NCBI GenBank assembly: GCA_017429685.1
Contig: JAFROL010000024.1
Span: 87,790-151,789 of the forward strand
Direction of reading: 5' to 3'
Source of the DNA: Bacteroidales bacterium
GTDB taxonomy: Bacteria > Bacteroidota > Bacteroidia > Bacteroidales > P3
DNA: 64,000 nt
In this document: piece by piece, positions 17,101 through 24,202 of the stretch
Numbering within the stretch: the stretch's first letter is position 1
Layout of the letters: each line of letters opens with the position of its first letter
Notes under the pieces: generated by a model
Told to the model about the DNA's origin: nothing
What the model saw: only the letters and a program-made list of their open reading frames with translations
The model's database searches: none
Translations under genes and position numbers: made by a program

Positions 17101-20100
17101 CGAGTTCTGGCTGATGGATCCATTTATAGATCCCGCCACGGGCGAGCACGACGACAGCAAGACCGGCGGCAAACTGTATATTAACCTGGGTGATATCAGC
17201 GAGGATATACTTCGCGACGGACGCAAAGGCTTTGAGAACGGTCTGCCTACGGCGAATACAGCCCAGGCCTTCCTGGACAACCCTGTCGATACGACGCTTT
17301 GGGGACGTGTGCCTAAGATGACCAGTGTCGTCAATGCTTTCGACAATAATGAGGAAAGCCGTCGCTATCAGGATGTCGGCTACGACGGTTTGAGCAGCGC
17401 CGAGGATTTGAACGATGAGCAAAGCTTCTTTGCCGACTATCTGGGAAGCATTGCGGCTCTCTATGGCACTGCGTCGCCGGCGTATGTGCAGGCACTCGAA
17501 GACCCGTCGAACGACGACTTCCGCTATTTCCGCAGCAGCTACTACGACCAGAACGATGTCAAAATCAACGACCGTTACAAAAAATACAATAACCCTGAAG
17601 GCAACTCGGCGAGCAGTAGCGACAACACGGAAAGCTATTCGACCGAGGGAAGCACCTATCCGAATATAGAGGATATCAACAAGGACAACACGCTGAGCGA
17701 AAGCGAGAACTACTACCAGTATGTCGTCGACCTCACGCCGGACCAGATGGTGATAGGCAAGAACCATATTGTCGATATACAGGAGGCTCGCAATGTGCAG
17801 CTTGCCAATGGAACAACGACCACCTGCCGCTGGTATCAGTTCAAGATTCCTATCCGCGAGCCGGACCAGACCATAGGCAACATTAGCGGATTCCAGTCAA
17901 TCCGGTTTATGCGTATGTTTATGAGGGATTTCCAGGATCCTATCATTCTCCGTTTTGCAACCCTCGAGCTGGTTTACGGCACCTGGCGCAAGTACAGCGA
18001 AGATCTCCTCCAACCTGGCGACTATCCTACGGGAATGGGCGAAAACACCAGCTTCACCATCTCTACCGTCAATATAGAAGAGAACGGCAACCGACAGCCG
18101 GTGCCTTACAGCCTGCCTCCAAAAATCGAGAGGGAGACGTGGTATTCGACCTCGTCGGCCTACACCGAGCTCAACGAGCAGTCGCTTGAACTCGACATCC
18201 AGGAGCTCAACGCCGGCGACGCACGTGCCATATATCGTAATGCACAATACGATTTACGCTACTACGGCAAGATGAAGATGTTTGTCCACGCCGAGAAGAA
18301 GTATGATGCCGACAGGCTATATGATGGCGACCTGACACTGTTTGTCAGATTGGGTAGCGACTATACAAGCAACTACTACGAATACGAGCTCCCGCTGACC
18401 CTTACGCCGTGGGGTACGTCGGCCGACAGCAAAGACTTGATTTGGCCCGAAGCCAACGAAGTGGAGATAGACCTGCAGAAGCTGGTCGAGATAAAGACCA
18501 ACCGCAATAAGAAGATACGTAGCGGCGAGGTGGACTATAGCAGCACGATGCTATACAGCGAGATGTATGACGGGAGGCGCTACACAATTATGGGTACACC
18601 TAACTTGGGCAAGGTCAAGGTGATTATGGTTGGTGTCCGCAATCCGCGCAAGCAAACCCTCGACGACGGCAACGATATGCTGCCCAAGAATGTCATTGTC
18701 TGGATCAACGAGTTGCGCTTGGCAGACTATATCAACAAAGGAGGTTGGGCTGCGATGGCCCTTGCCCGCACCAATCTCGCCGATGTGGGTAACCTGTCGC
18801 TCTATACGTCATACACCACAAGTGGTTTCGGCAACCTCGAAGACCGCCTAAACAAACTGGAGCTGGTCAACAACCTGAATGTCCAAAGCACGCTCAATCT
18901 CGAAATGGGCAAATTCCTGCCAGACGAATGGGGTATGCACATTCCTTTATATCTCGACTACAATAATCAGATAGGCATTCCGGAATACAACCCGCTGGAT
19001 CCCGACGTGAAACTGAAGGACGATTTGAAGACTTATCAGACTCAGGCTGAACGCGACTCGATACGCAAGATGACCCAGCAGCGCCATCAGACCACAAACC
19101 TTACGCTTACCAATGTCCGCAAGGAGCGCACCGGAAAGTCGGCATTGAAACCGCATTTCTACGATTTCGAGAATTTCTCGTTCTCATATTCATACAGTGG
19201 TGAGCGCAGCAGCGACGACGATTTGGAATACTACAATAAGGACCAGCATCGTGGCGGTTTCACCTACAATTTCGCCGTCAACCAACCCAAGCAGTTCAAA
19301 CCGTTCGACAAAGTTAAGCCTTTTCAGAACAAGAACCTGAAGTTCATTAAAGATTTTAACCTTTACTATCAGCCCAAGAACATCAGCTTCTCGACCGAGG
19401 TCTATCGCGACATTGAGAGTACCCTGCTACGCAACAAAAGTGCAGCTCTTGTCATTATGAACCCCTCGTATTTCAAGCAGTTCACCTGGCGTCGCGACTA
19501 CAATGTGCAGTATGACCTTGCGCGCAGTTTCCGCATTACATACGATGCCGTAGCCAATGCACGCATTGACGAGCCGCCGGGAGAAATCGACCGCTCGGTC
19601 AACGACTCGATATGGAATGCCATTATGCGCGGCGGTACGATGCAGAACTTCCAGCAGAACATCAACATCACTTGGGATATCCCAATCAGCAAGCTGCCGT
19701 ATATGGACTTTCTGCGTACGCCTTTCACCTACCGTACAACGTACACTTTCAACGGTACCACGCAGGCTTTGGCCTCGCAGGGCAGCGTCATTAGCAACAA
19801 TACGGTGATGAACTTTTCGCCTCAGGCTAATTTCCAGACCCTCTATAACAAGTCGAAACTGCTGAAGAAAGCTTATGCGCAGAAACCCAAAAAGAAGACC
19901 GACGTCAACAAGAAGGGCAAAGACGCTGACAAGGACCGTAACGAGCTGGACAAGAAGCGTAACCTGGAACAACGCAAGGCCGATGCGGCACTTGCCGACT
20001 CGCTGCGGCGGGTGAAGCGCGAAGAGATGCTTCGCGAGCTGGGCTATTTTGGCCTTCGGTTCGTAACGGGCGTGAAAACAGTCAATGTCCAATACAACAA

Positions 20101-21466
20101 CACCTTTGGCGCCTCCATTGCCGGCTTTATGGGCGAAGCTCATATCGTTGGTCTCGATCCGTCCAACCAATGGCAGCCGGGCTTGCCGTTCGTGTTGGGC
20201 CTGCCGTCAGAGAACCAGTTTTCTATGACAGGCAACACATTGGTTTCGGGCGACGTTATAGAATCGTTGCTGCGCGACGATCTCTTCTCGCACGACACGC
20301 TGATGAACACACCGAACCTCGGCACGCAGAACCAGCAGCTGACGTTCCAGACCACAATCGAGCCGATACGCGATTTCCGTCTCGAACTCAACGCTCAGCA
20401 GAACTACTCAACGCGCCAGGAGTTTTATTACAAGTACAGCAATGCCTCAGGTGTGGTTGAGGGCCCGCTGAGCTACACGATGGTGGGTAACTATACCACC
20501 AGCGCCTGGGCGTTCCGCACAATGTTCAAGAACAGCGACGACCTGTTCAACGATTTTATTGCTGCCCGCAACACCGTGGCTGCCAGCTTGGCGCGTCTGA
20601 ATCCCGACCCGTACAACGACATTCTGGTGCAGGACACGATGAATGGCGAGTGGTTCCCTGCGGGCTATGGTGCCAACCAGCAGACGGTGCTCCTTAGCGC
20701 CTTTCTGTCCACCTATCTCGGCAAGGATCCCGCCAGCCAGTCCTTCTCGCCGTTCCTGAAATTTCCTATGCCTAACTGGAACATCAGCTACGACGGATTG
20801 GGCAAAATCGATTTCTTCAAGAAGTGGTTCACCAATATCAGCATTCAGCATAAATACAGCGGAGCCTACACCATAGGCAACTTCTATACCGACGCAGCCA
20901 TCAGTGCCATACTTGACGGTTACGACTATGGTACCGAGACGGTCGTCAACGGCAACGGCGACTACATATCGCCAGTGTCGATGGACGGTGTCGTCATCAC
21001 CGAACAGTTCCAGCCACTCATTATGCTGTCGGTCAATATGGTCAACAGCTTCCAGTTCAAGCTTGGCATTCAGAAAAGCCGTACACTCAACCTGAGTTTC
21101 TCGAACAACCAGCTAACCGAGACCTATCGCGACGGTGTAACTTTCGGTACGGGCTATCGCATTAAGGATTTGGAGTTCAATGTCAAGACTGGCGGCACGA
21201 CACACAATTTCAAGAGCGACCTTGTGCTGCAGGCCGACTTGACCTACAACAACAATTTGACGCAGATACGCAAAATAAACCAAATGTCGCGTCAGATATC
21301 CTCTGGTTCAAAGATTTGGGTTGCCCGCATCAGCGCCGAATATGCACTCTCGTCCACACTAACCTTGCGAGCCTTCTTCGAAACCAATATCAACACACCG
21401 TATATTTCCACTGCCTATCCCAATTCCACCACCAAGGGCGGCATCACGGTGCGATTTTCCTTCTAA
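14165..21466 (+). CDS. sprA: T9SS outer-membrane translocon SprA (Sov)
   Basis: The 2,433-residue product has the family's size. A signal peptide (LLVVLLLLLSVPLLQAQ) is followed by a very long beta-strand-rich chain that ends in ISTAYPNSTTKGGITVRFSF, with a terminal Phe, as expected for the 36-strand barrel that forms the T9SS export pore. Segments such as NINTDINWNTQATFDFENQ, GTFMNLKEKPLTQKNNFGDE and AELSVTYIDDFEGAESNID-like stretches match the SprA repeated N-terminal domain. A highly charged run at about residues 1899-1958 (KPKKKTDVNKKGKDADKDRN) stands out. The start shown is TTG 14165; GTG 14174 and ATG 14192 are in frame and also precede the signal peptide. Cargo for it in this window: the LRR proteins and the protein at 2-244. 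Confidence 0.95.
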   Translation: MNKVTAIVGMIGDVGRRLLVVLLLLLSVPLLQAQVEDSTGSSLRFPIPLNGDLPQSPLYLGNPSNMTTTVEYDAASHSYVRITKIGSIVVSRQFMTFEEYQDYQMQQLMTDFWSEKLEENSLTGGEDGLLSKIPGFNEISRKLESLMDKPEIKITPSGSVDLTLQLINTFTDNPAWDESRRSNTVPDFDENIQLTLNAKIGDLINTDINWNTQATFDFENQAKLKYEGKEDDILQLLEAADISFPLNTTLIKGSQRLFGFHSKLKFGNLTVDAVVSRKETSTENMQVQGGASSQEFEIRADEYEENRHYFLSKYFYENYNKAMSTLPVVNSNIKIIRLEVWRTNIGAAVTNNRDILALTDLGERNPSSPGVYGGTSAYPNGQTSNNLLQLINTSAVRNINNVSSYMEGLGFSGGTDYEKLQGARLLQQNEYTFNSQLGFITLAQPLANDQILAVAFQYQVIGDTTVYQVGELTTDGVNDPNTLIVKLIKGTAVNSRSPLWKLMMKNVYFLKSTQISRENFRLNVLYENPDGGVGIGYFTEGPYEATPLVEVFGLDRMDASQSYYYPDGVFDWFDSAAFKGGTIQASTGRIFFPFVEPFGKDLREMLGDNTLANRYCFDSLYTMTQTLAQQYADKNKFYLEGYYTSSVSGEIQLGYSVTPGSVSVTAGGMPLIENVDYTVDYTMGTVRIINESLLSSGTPISVSSENNSFSMMSKNMVGLHLNYEIDPDFNIGGTFMNLKEKPLTQKNNFGDEPTSNSIWGLDLNYRHDVPFITKFMDRLPGIQTKAPSTLTLQAEFAHFIPGMANTGSDDGKVTYIDDFEGAESNIDLKGYSFWHLASTPQDYRNTLSLFPESAIGTGLAYGFNRAKLAWYTVGNIFFESNCPENIDENDRSHPYARQISQKEVFPNKSLAANENNRIYELTMAFYPSEKGPYNYDVAPSAYSAGIDQNGLLNNPQSRWGGIMRELTYTDFETQNIETIEFWLMDPFIDPATGEHDDSKTGGKLYINLGDISEDILRDGRKGFENGLPTANTAQAFLDNPVDTTLWGRVPKMTSVVNAFDNNEESRRYQDVGYDGLSSAEDLNDEQSFFADYLGSIAALYGTASPAYVQALEDPSNDDFRYFRSSYYDQNDVKINDRYKKYNNPEGNSASSSDNTESYSTEGSTYPNIEDINKDNTLSESENYYQYVVDLTPDQMVIGKNHIVDIQEARNVQLANGTTTTCRWYQFKIPIREPDQTIGNISGFQSIRFMRMFMRDFQDPIILRFATLELVYGTWRKYSEDLLQPGDYPTGMGENTSFTISTVNIEENGNRQPVPYSLPPKIERETWYSTSSAYTELNEQSLELDIQELNAGDARAIYRNAQYDLRYYGKMKMFVHAEKKYDADRLYDGDLTLFVRLGSDYTSNYYEYELPLTLTPWGTSADSKDLIWPEANEVEIDLQKLVEIKTNRNKKIRSGEVDYSSTMLYSEMYDGRRYTIMGTPNLGKVKVIMVGVRNPRKQTLDDGNDMLPKNVIVWINELRLADYINKGGWAAMALARTNLADVGNLSLYTSYTTSGFGNLEDRLNKLELVNNLNVQSTLNLEMGKFLPDEWGMHIPLYLDYNNQIGIPEYNPLDPDVKLKDDLKTYQTQAERDSIRKMTQQRHQTTNLTLTNVRKERTGKSALKPHFYDFENFSFSYSYSGERSSDDDLEYYNKDQHRGGFTYNFAVNQPKQFKPFDKVKPFQNKNLKFIKDFNLYYQPKNISFSTEVYRDIESTLLRNKSAALVIMNPSYFKQFTWRRDYNVQYDLARSFRITYDAVANARIDEPPGEIDRSVNDSIWNAIMRGGTMQNFQQNINITWDIPISKLPYMDFLRTPFTYRTTYTFNGTTQALASQGSVISNNTVMNFSPQANFQTLYNKSKLLKKAYAQKPKKKTDVNKKGKDADKDRNELDKKRNLEQRKADAALADSLRRVKREEMLRELGYFGLRFVTGVKTVNVQYNNTFGASIAGFMGEAHIVGLDPSNQWQPGLPFVLGLPSENQFSMTGNTLVSGDVIESLLRDDLFSHDTLMNTPNLGTQNQQLTFQTTIEPIRDFRLELNAQQNYSTRQEFYYKYSNASGVVEGPLSYTMVGNYTTSAWAFRTMFKNSDDLFNDFIAARNTVAASLARLNPDPYNDILVQDTMNGEWFPAGYGANQQTVLLSAFLSTYLGKDPASQSFSPFLKFPMPNWNISYDGLGKIDFFKKWFTNISIQHKYSGAYTIGNFYTDAAISAILDGYDYGTETVVNGNGDYISPVSMDGVVITEQFQPLIMLSVNMVNSFQFKLGIQKSRTLNLSFSNNQLTETYRDGVTFGTGYRIKDLEFNVKTGGTTHNFKSDLVLQADLTYNNNLTQIRKINQMSRQISSGSKIWVARISAEYALSSTLTLRAFFETNINTPYISTAYPNSTTKGGITVRFSF

Positions 21467-21468
21467 GG

Positions 21469-22143
21469 CTATTTTATTTTTGTCCAGTCTATCGGTTGCT
21501 GCCCTTGGGCGGCAAGAATATCGTTTGTTTTCGAAAAATGCCGGCAGCCGAAAAAACCGCGGTAGGCTGATAGGGGCGAGGGGTGGGGAGCTGTAAGGAT
21601 GTGATGTTTCCCCTTGTCGATGAAGTTCGATTTGGCAATGGCAAAGCTGCCCCACAGCAGGAAGACTATGCCGCGGCGACGCTGCGACAGCTCGCGGATG
21701 GCGGCGTCGGTGAACAGTTCCCAGCCGTGGCGCTGGTGGCTTCCGGCCTGATGGGCACGGACGGTCAGCGTGGCGTTGAGCAGCAGCACGCCCTGCTCGG
21801 CCCAGCCGCTGAGGTCGCCGCAGGTGAGCGGAATATTGGTTCCCAGGTCGCTGTTAATCTCTTTGATTATGTTGACCAGCGAGGGCGGTACGGCGATGCC
21901 CTGCGGCACCGAGAAGCAGAGGCCCATCGCCTGTCCAGGCTCGTGGTAGGGGTCCTGGCCCAGGATTACCACCTTCACCTTGTCGAACGGCGTGCGGTCG
22001 AAGGCGGCAAAGATGTCGCCACCCTTTGGATAGCAGGTATATTGCTGCCGTTCGGCAATGAGAAACTGTTTCAGTTCAGCGAAATAAGGTGCCTCAAACT
22101 GCGGCCGTAGCACTTCGAGCCAGCTGGAATCTATCTTTACCAT
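21469..22143 (-). CDS. ung: Uracil-DNA glycosylase, family 1
   Basis: The 224-residue product carries the water-activating loop VVILGQDPYHEPGQAMGLCF (about residues 55-74, catalytic Asp in GQDPYH), the uracil-binding LLLNATLTVRAHQAGSH, and the leucine-loop motif HPSPLSAYRGFFGC. This is the full set for family 1 enzymes, which remove uracil from DNA to start base-excision repair. It converges on sprA with only two bases between the stops. Its start codon adjoins a period-8 tandem array on the upstream side, shared with the end of the MBL-fold gene. Ends at the C-terminal DWTKIK. Confidence 0.96.
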   Translation of the reverse strand: MVKIDSSWLEVLRPQFEAPYFAELKQFLIAERQQYTCYPKGGDIFAAFDRTPFDKVKVVILGQDPYHEPGQAMGLCFSVPQGIAVPPSLVNIIKEINSDLGTNIPLTCGDLSGWAEQGVLLLNATLTVRAHQAGSHQRHGWELFTDAAIRELSQRRRGIVFLLWGSFAIAKSNFIDKGKHHILTAPHPSPLSAYRGFFGCRHFSKTNDILAAQGQQPIDWTKIK

Positions 22144-22256
22144 ATTCGATTGTGTTATTGCGTTATTCGATTGCGTTATTGCGTTATTGCGTCATTGTGT
22201 TATTGCGTTAGTATTTGGCGCGTCAGCACTAACACATTAACGCATTCCCACATTCA
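22144..22256. repeat. Period-8 tandem array forming an imperfect palindrome, between ung and the MBL gene
   Basis: Left side: repeated ATTGCGTT or ATTGTGTT octamers (about 22150-22211) starting at the ung ATG. Right side: octamers of the reverse sense (ACTAACAC, ATTAACGC, ATTCCCAC, ATTCACGC; 22228-22259). The centre is GTATTTGGCGCGTCAGC. The last codons and the stop of the MBL gene (AAT GCG TGA) are made of the right-hand repeat. Confidence 0.75.
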
Positions 22257-22895
22257 CGCATTCAAAAATGGGTTATATTTGCGTTCGTCGCCGATAGTGC
22301 TGTGTTCGCCGTGGCCGGGCAGCACCAGGTAGTTGTCGGGCAGCGTCATTATGCGGTTTTTCAGTTTCTCGATCAGCAGCGGGTAGTTGCCGCCCGGCAG
22401 GTCGGTGCGCCCGATGCTGCCTTGGAAGAGGGCGTCGCCAGTGGCTACGGCCTCTTCCGAAGGGATGACGAAGCAGAGGCTGCCTTCGCAATGGCCTGGC
22501 ACAAAACGGCATTCTATGTCGATAGGTCCGGCGTGCAGCATAGTCCCTTCGTCGGCGTGGACGGTGTCGAGGTCGTCCATCCTTGTAACGTCGAAGCCCA
22601 TCATCGCACCATAGGCCTCGGCTTGGCGCAGCAGCTTTTGGCCGTCGCAATGCATCGTTATTGGCAGGTGGTATTTTGCCGACGTCTGTCTCAGACCGCA
22701 GATATGGTCCACGTGGGCGTGCGTCAGCAGCAACAGGGTGGGGGTGAGTTCCTTGCGTTCAACGAACTGGAACAGCTGTGCATCCTCGTAGGTGGCCTCC
22801 ATCGCGGGGTCGATGATGGCGCACTCCTTTTTCGTCTCATCATAGACGACATAGCAGTTGACTCCGAAATGATTGAATGTGAATTGTTTTATCAT
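22254..22895 (-). CDS. MBL-fold metallo-hydrolase (glyoxalase II-like)
   Basis: The 213-residue product has the zinc-binding signature THAHVDHICGL (about residues 57-67), a further His in VPGHCEGSLCF, an Asp in ATGDALFQGSIGRTDLPGG and the last His in LPGHGEHSTIG. This is a full binuclear metallo-beta-lactamase-fold site of the YcbL or glyoxalase II-like group. The substrate is probably a thioester or similar; not fixed by sequence. ATG at 22895 is preferred to the longer open frame because the fold begins with IKQFTFNHFGVNCYVVYDE and a -7 element lies just upstream. ung follows on the same strand after the octamer array. Confidence 0.88.
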   Translation of the reverse strand: MIKQFTFNHFGVNCYVVYDETKKECAIIDPAMEATYEDAQLFQFVERKELTPTLLLLTHAHVDHICGLRQTSAKYHLPITMHCDGQKLLRQAEAYGAMMGFDVTRMDDLDTVHADEGTMLHAGPIDIECRFVPGHCEGSLCFVIPSEEAVATGDALFQGSIGRTDLPGGNYPLLIEKLKNRIMTLPDNYLVLPGHGEHSTIGDERKYNPFLNA

Positions 22896-22918
22896 AAACT
22901 TGCACGATAATCCGTTTT

Positions 22919-22927
22919 GCAAAGATA
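22919..22927 (-). promoter_or_regulatory. -7 element for the MBL-fold gene
   Basis: TATCTTTGC on the minus strand, 23 bases upstream of the start codon. No clear -33 element. Confidence 0.5.
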
Positions 22928-22963
22928 CGCAATTATTTCGTCTCCGCCCGCTATTTCTTTTCG

Positions 22964-23109
22964 CCAATCCGAAAAATAGTTTTATTTTTGTACTGGCACA
23001 AGTTCCATCGGAATGCGTGTGAGGTGCAAGCTCCAGTGGAGCGCGTAGAGGAGATTTTTAGGACATAGAAAAATAATTTCGTCAATCCAAATAAAAGTTG
23101 TACTTTTGC
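22964..23109 (+). promoter_or_regulatory. Two promoter modules upstream of the antitoxin gene
   Basis: The first has CCAATCCGAAAAATAGTT and TATTTTTG at 22983-22990, with TTTTCG 19 nt before the -7. The second has CAATCCAAATAAAAGTTG and TACTTTTGC at 23101-23109. The gap 22896-23252 (357 bp) between the MBL gene and the antitoxin gene contains these and no gene that I can support. Confidence 0.55.
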
Positions 23110-23252
23110 AAATTGAAACAGATATAGATAAGTAATTGGTCAAATTTATTTTACATATAATTATCATCTAATTAACCATTAATTTATGGATAATTCGTGG
23201 CAATTCGTGTTATAAAATATGTACATTAATTCTGATTAGTAACTTAATAGAA

Positions 23253-23519
23253 ATGCAAACTCCAGCAAACTATCCAGAAATATCGGCCGTGGATGCGCTT
23301 TGGACGCTCTACTTGCAACAGCCGCGGAAGGTTCGTGACGCTTTTCGTAATCGCCTTGCACAGAGCGAGGCCAACGAACCGCAGAGCCTGACAGCCGAGG
23401 AAGCCAAGGCGTTGACCCTGCAGCGCGGATGTGACATCAAGACTGGCCGTGCAAAACTCATCGACCACGAAACGGTGATGCAGGAAATGGAACAACTGTT
23501 GGCGACCTATGCGGATTGA
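23253..23519 (+). CDS. Putative type II antitoxin
   Basis: The 88-residue product is small, helical and polar: MQTPANYPEISAVDALWTLY, then LQQPRKVRDAFRNRL, and an acidic C-terminus LIDHETVMQEMEQLLATYAD. The assignment rests mainly on context: the frame directly after it, overlapping its last 11 bases, is a recognisable RelE/ParE toxin, though broken. The N-terminal segment (YPEISAVDALWTLY) resembles addiction-module antitoxins of Bacteroidota that pair with RelE/ParE toxins. Expected role: bind the toxin and autoregulate the operon. Promoter modules stand upstream. The frame is intact, unlike the toxin. Confidence 0.6.
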   Translation: MQTPANYPEISAVDALWTLYLQQPRKVRDAFRNRLAQSEANEPQSLTAEEAKALTLQRGCDIKTGRAKLIDHETVMQEMEQLLATYAD

Positions 23520-23829
23520 ATGGAGCGAACAATCGCGCAGCGACCTGCGTGGAATATTGCTTTATGTGGAATGAACTTCGGTTGGCGCAGGGCAGAAGAA
23601 GCGTTGGATGACATCCGAGAACGCGCCGAGATGCTGAAGAGCTTCCCCCAACCTCGGACGGGTGTTTGTGAAAGACCCTGAACTGGGCATCACCTACCGC
23701 TCAGTCACCGCCAAACTTAACAAAATTGTTTACTTTGTGGATAATGAGACAATAACCATTGTCACCGTCTGGCAAAGTCGCCAAGATATCGGTCGCCTGA
23801 AAAAACTCATCAAAAAAGAATTAGAATAG
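23509..23829 (+). pseudogene. RelE/ParE-family toxin, broken by two frameshifts
   Basis: Read by eye across frames: MRIEWSEQSRSDLRGILLYV (frame of 23509, stop at 23572-23574), then NFGWRRAEEALDDIRERAEM and LKSFP (frame of 23570), then LGRVFVKDPELGITYRSVTA, KLNKIVYFVDNETITIVTVW and QSRQDIGRLKKLIKKELE (frame of 23653, which equals the first). Joined, this is a full-length ParE/RelE-type toxin of about 106 residues, with the usual N-terminal W-S-x-L-x-x-I-x-x-Y and C-terminal YR...IVY...IVTVW..RQ patterns. A one-base loss near 23570 and a one-base gain near the C run at 23645-23649 explain it. The toxin should be inactive. Alternative: sequencing or assembly errors. Confidence 0.8.
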
Positions 23830-23855
23830 GCATAAAGACATAATTTCAAACCAAG

Positions 23856-23897
23856 CCTTCGGCTGTATTTTTGCAGCCGAAGGCATTTTCTTTTTTG
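23856..23897 (+). terminator. Terminator after the toxin-antitoxin module
   Basis: CCTTCGGCTG (23856-23865) and CAGCCGAAGG (23874-23883) form a perfect 10-bp stem with an 8-nt loop, followed by a T-rich run to 23896. Confidence 0.75.
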
Positions 23898-23925
23898 CCA
23901 ATCCGAAAAATAGTTGTATTTTTGC
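23891..23925 (+). promoter_or_regulatory. Promoter for the HDT-rich LRR protein
   Basis: TTTTTTG (23891-23897), 19 nt, then TATTTTTGC (23917-23925). It contains the CCAATCCGAAAAATAGTTG module seen at other promoters here. The T run of the terminator doubles as the -33 element. The leader is about 270 nt. Confidence 0.75.
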
Positions 23926-24012
23926 AACGTAAAACCAAAACAGAAACTATGGCATAAAATAAAGAATTAGAATAGACATAAAGACATATTGAAGCGTATT
24001 CGCTTTTCTTGT

Positions 24013-24126
24013 TGAAACTGAAATCGGCAAATTTCAAGTTCTTTACTACATCAAGAAAGGAGAAACGCTCACGGCACCGTGAGCTTTCTTGTTCAGTAGT
24101 AAAGGTTTTGCCGAACCTCAGTTTCA
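24013..24126 (+). ncRNA. Long interrupted hairpin in the leader of the LRR protein gene
   Basis: Five perfectly paired blocks are nested: 24013-24021 with 24118-24126 (9 bp), 24025-24031 with 24107-24113 (7), 24042-24049 with 24096-24103 (8), 24052-24059 with 24084-24091 (8), 24067-24074 with 24077-24084 (8, sharing the C at 24084). This gives about 40 pairs, interrupted by short bulges, ending in a tight loop at GGCACC. It lies between promoter and start codon, so it should be transcribed. It could be a leader RNA structure, a DNA palindrome or the relic of a mobile element. I do not recognise a known riboswitch. Confidence 0.55.
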
Positions 24127-24202
24127 GAACAGAAGACAAGTTCACGGCTTTTTTATTGTCTATAATACAAGATATAATAATGATTACTTAAACATACAAA
24201 CA

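Noticed and set aside
24013-24126. Integron attC site or known riboswitch
   Set aside because: The conserved RYYYAAC/GTTRRRY ends are absent and no integrase gene is near. The fold does not resemble TPP, cobalamin, SAM or other classes that I can recall.
24013-24202. N-terminal extension of the LRR surface protein
   Set aside because: The frame is open upstream of ATG 24203, but those codons lie in the hairpin and would hide the signal peptide.
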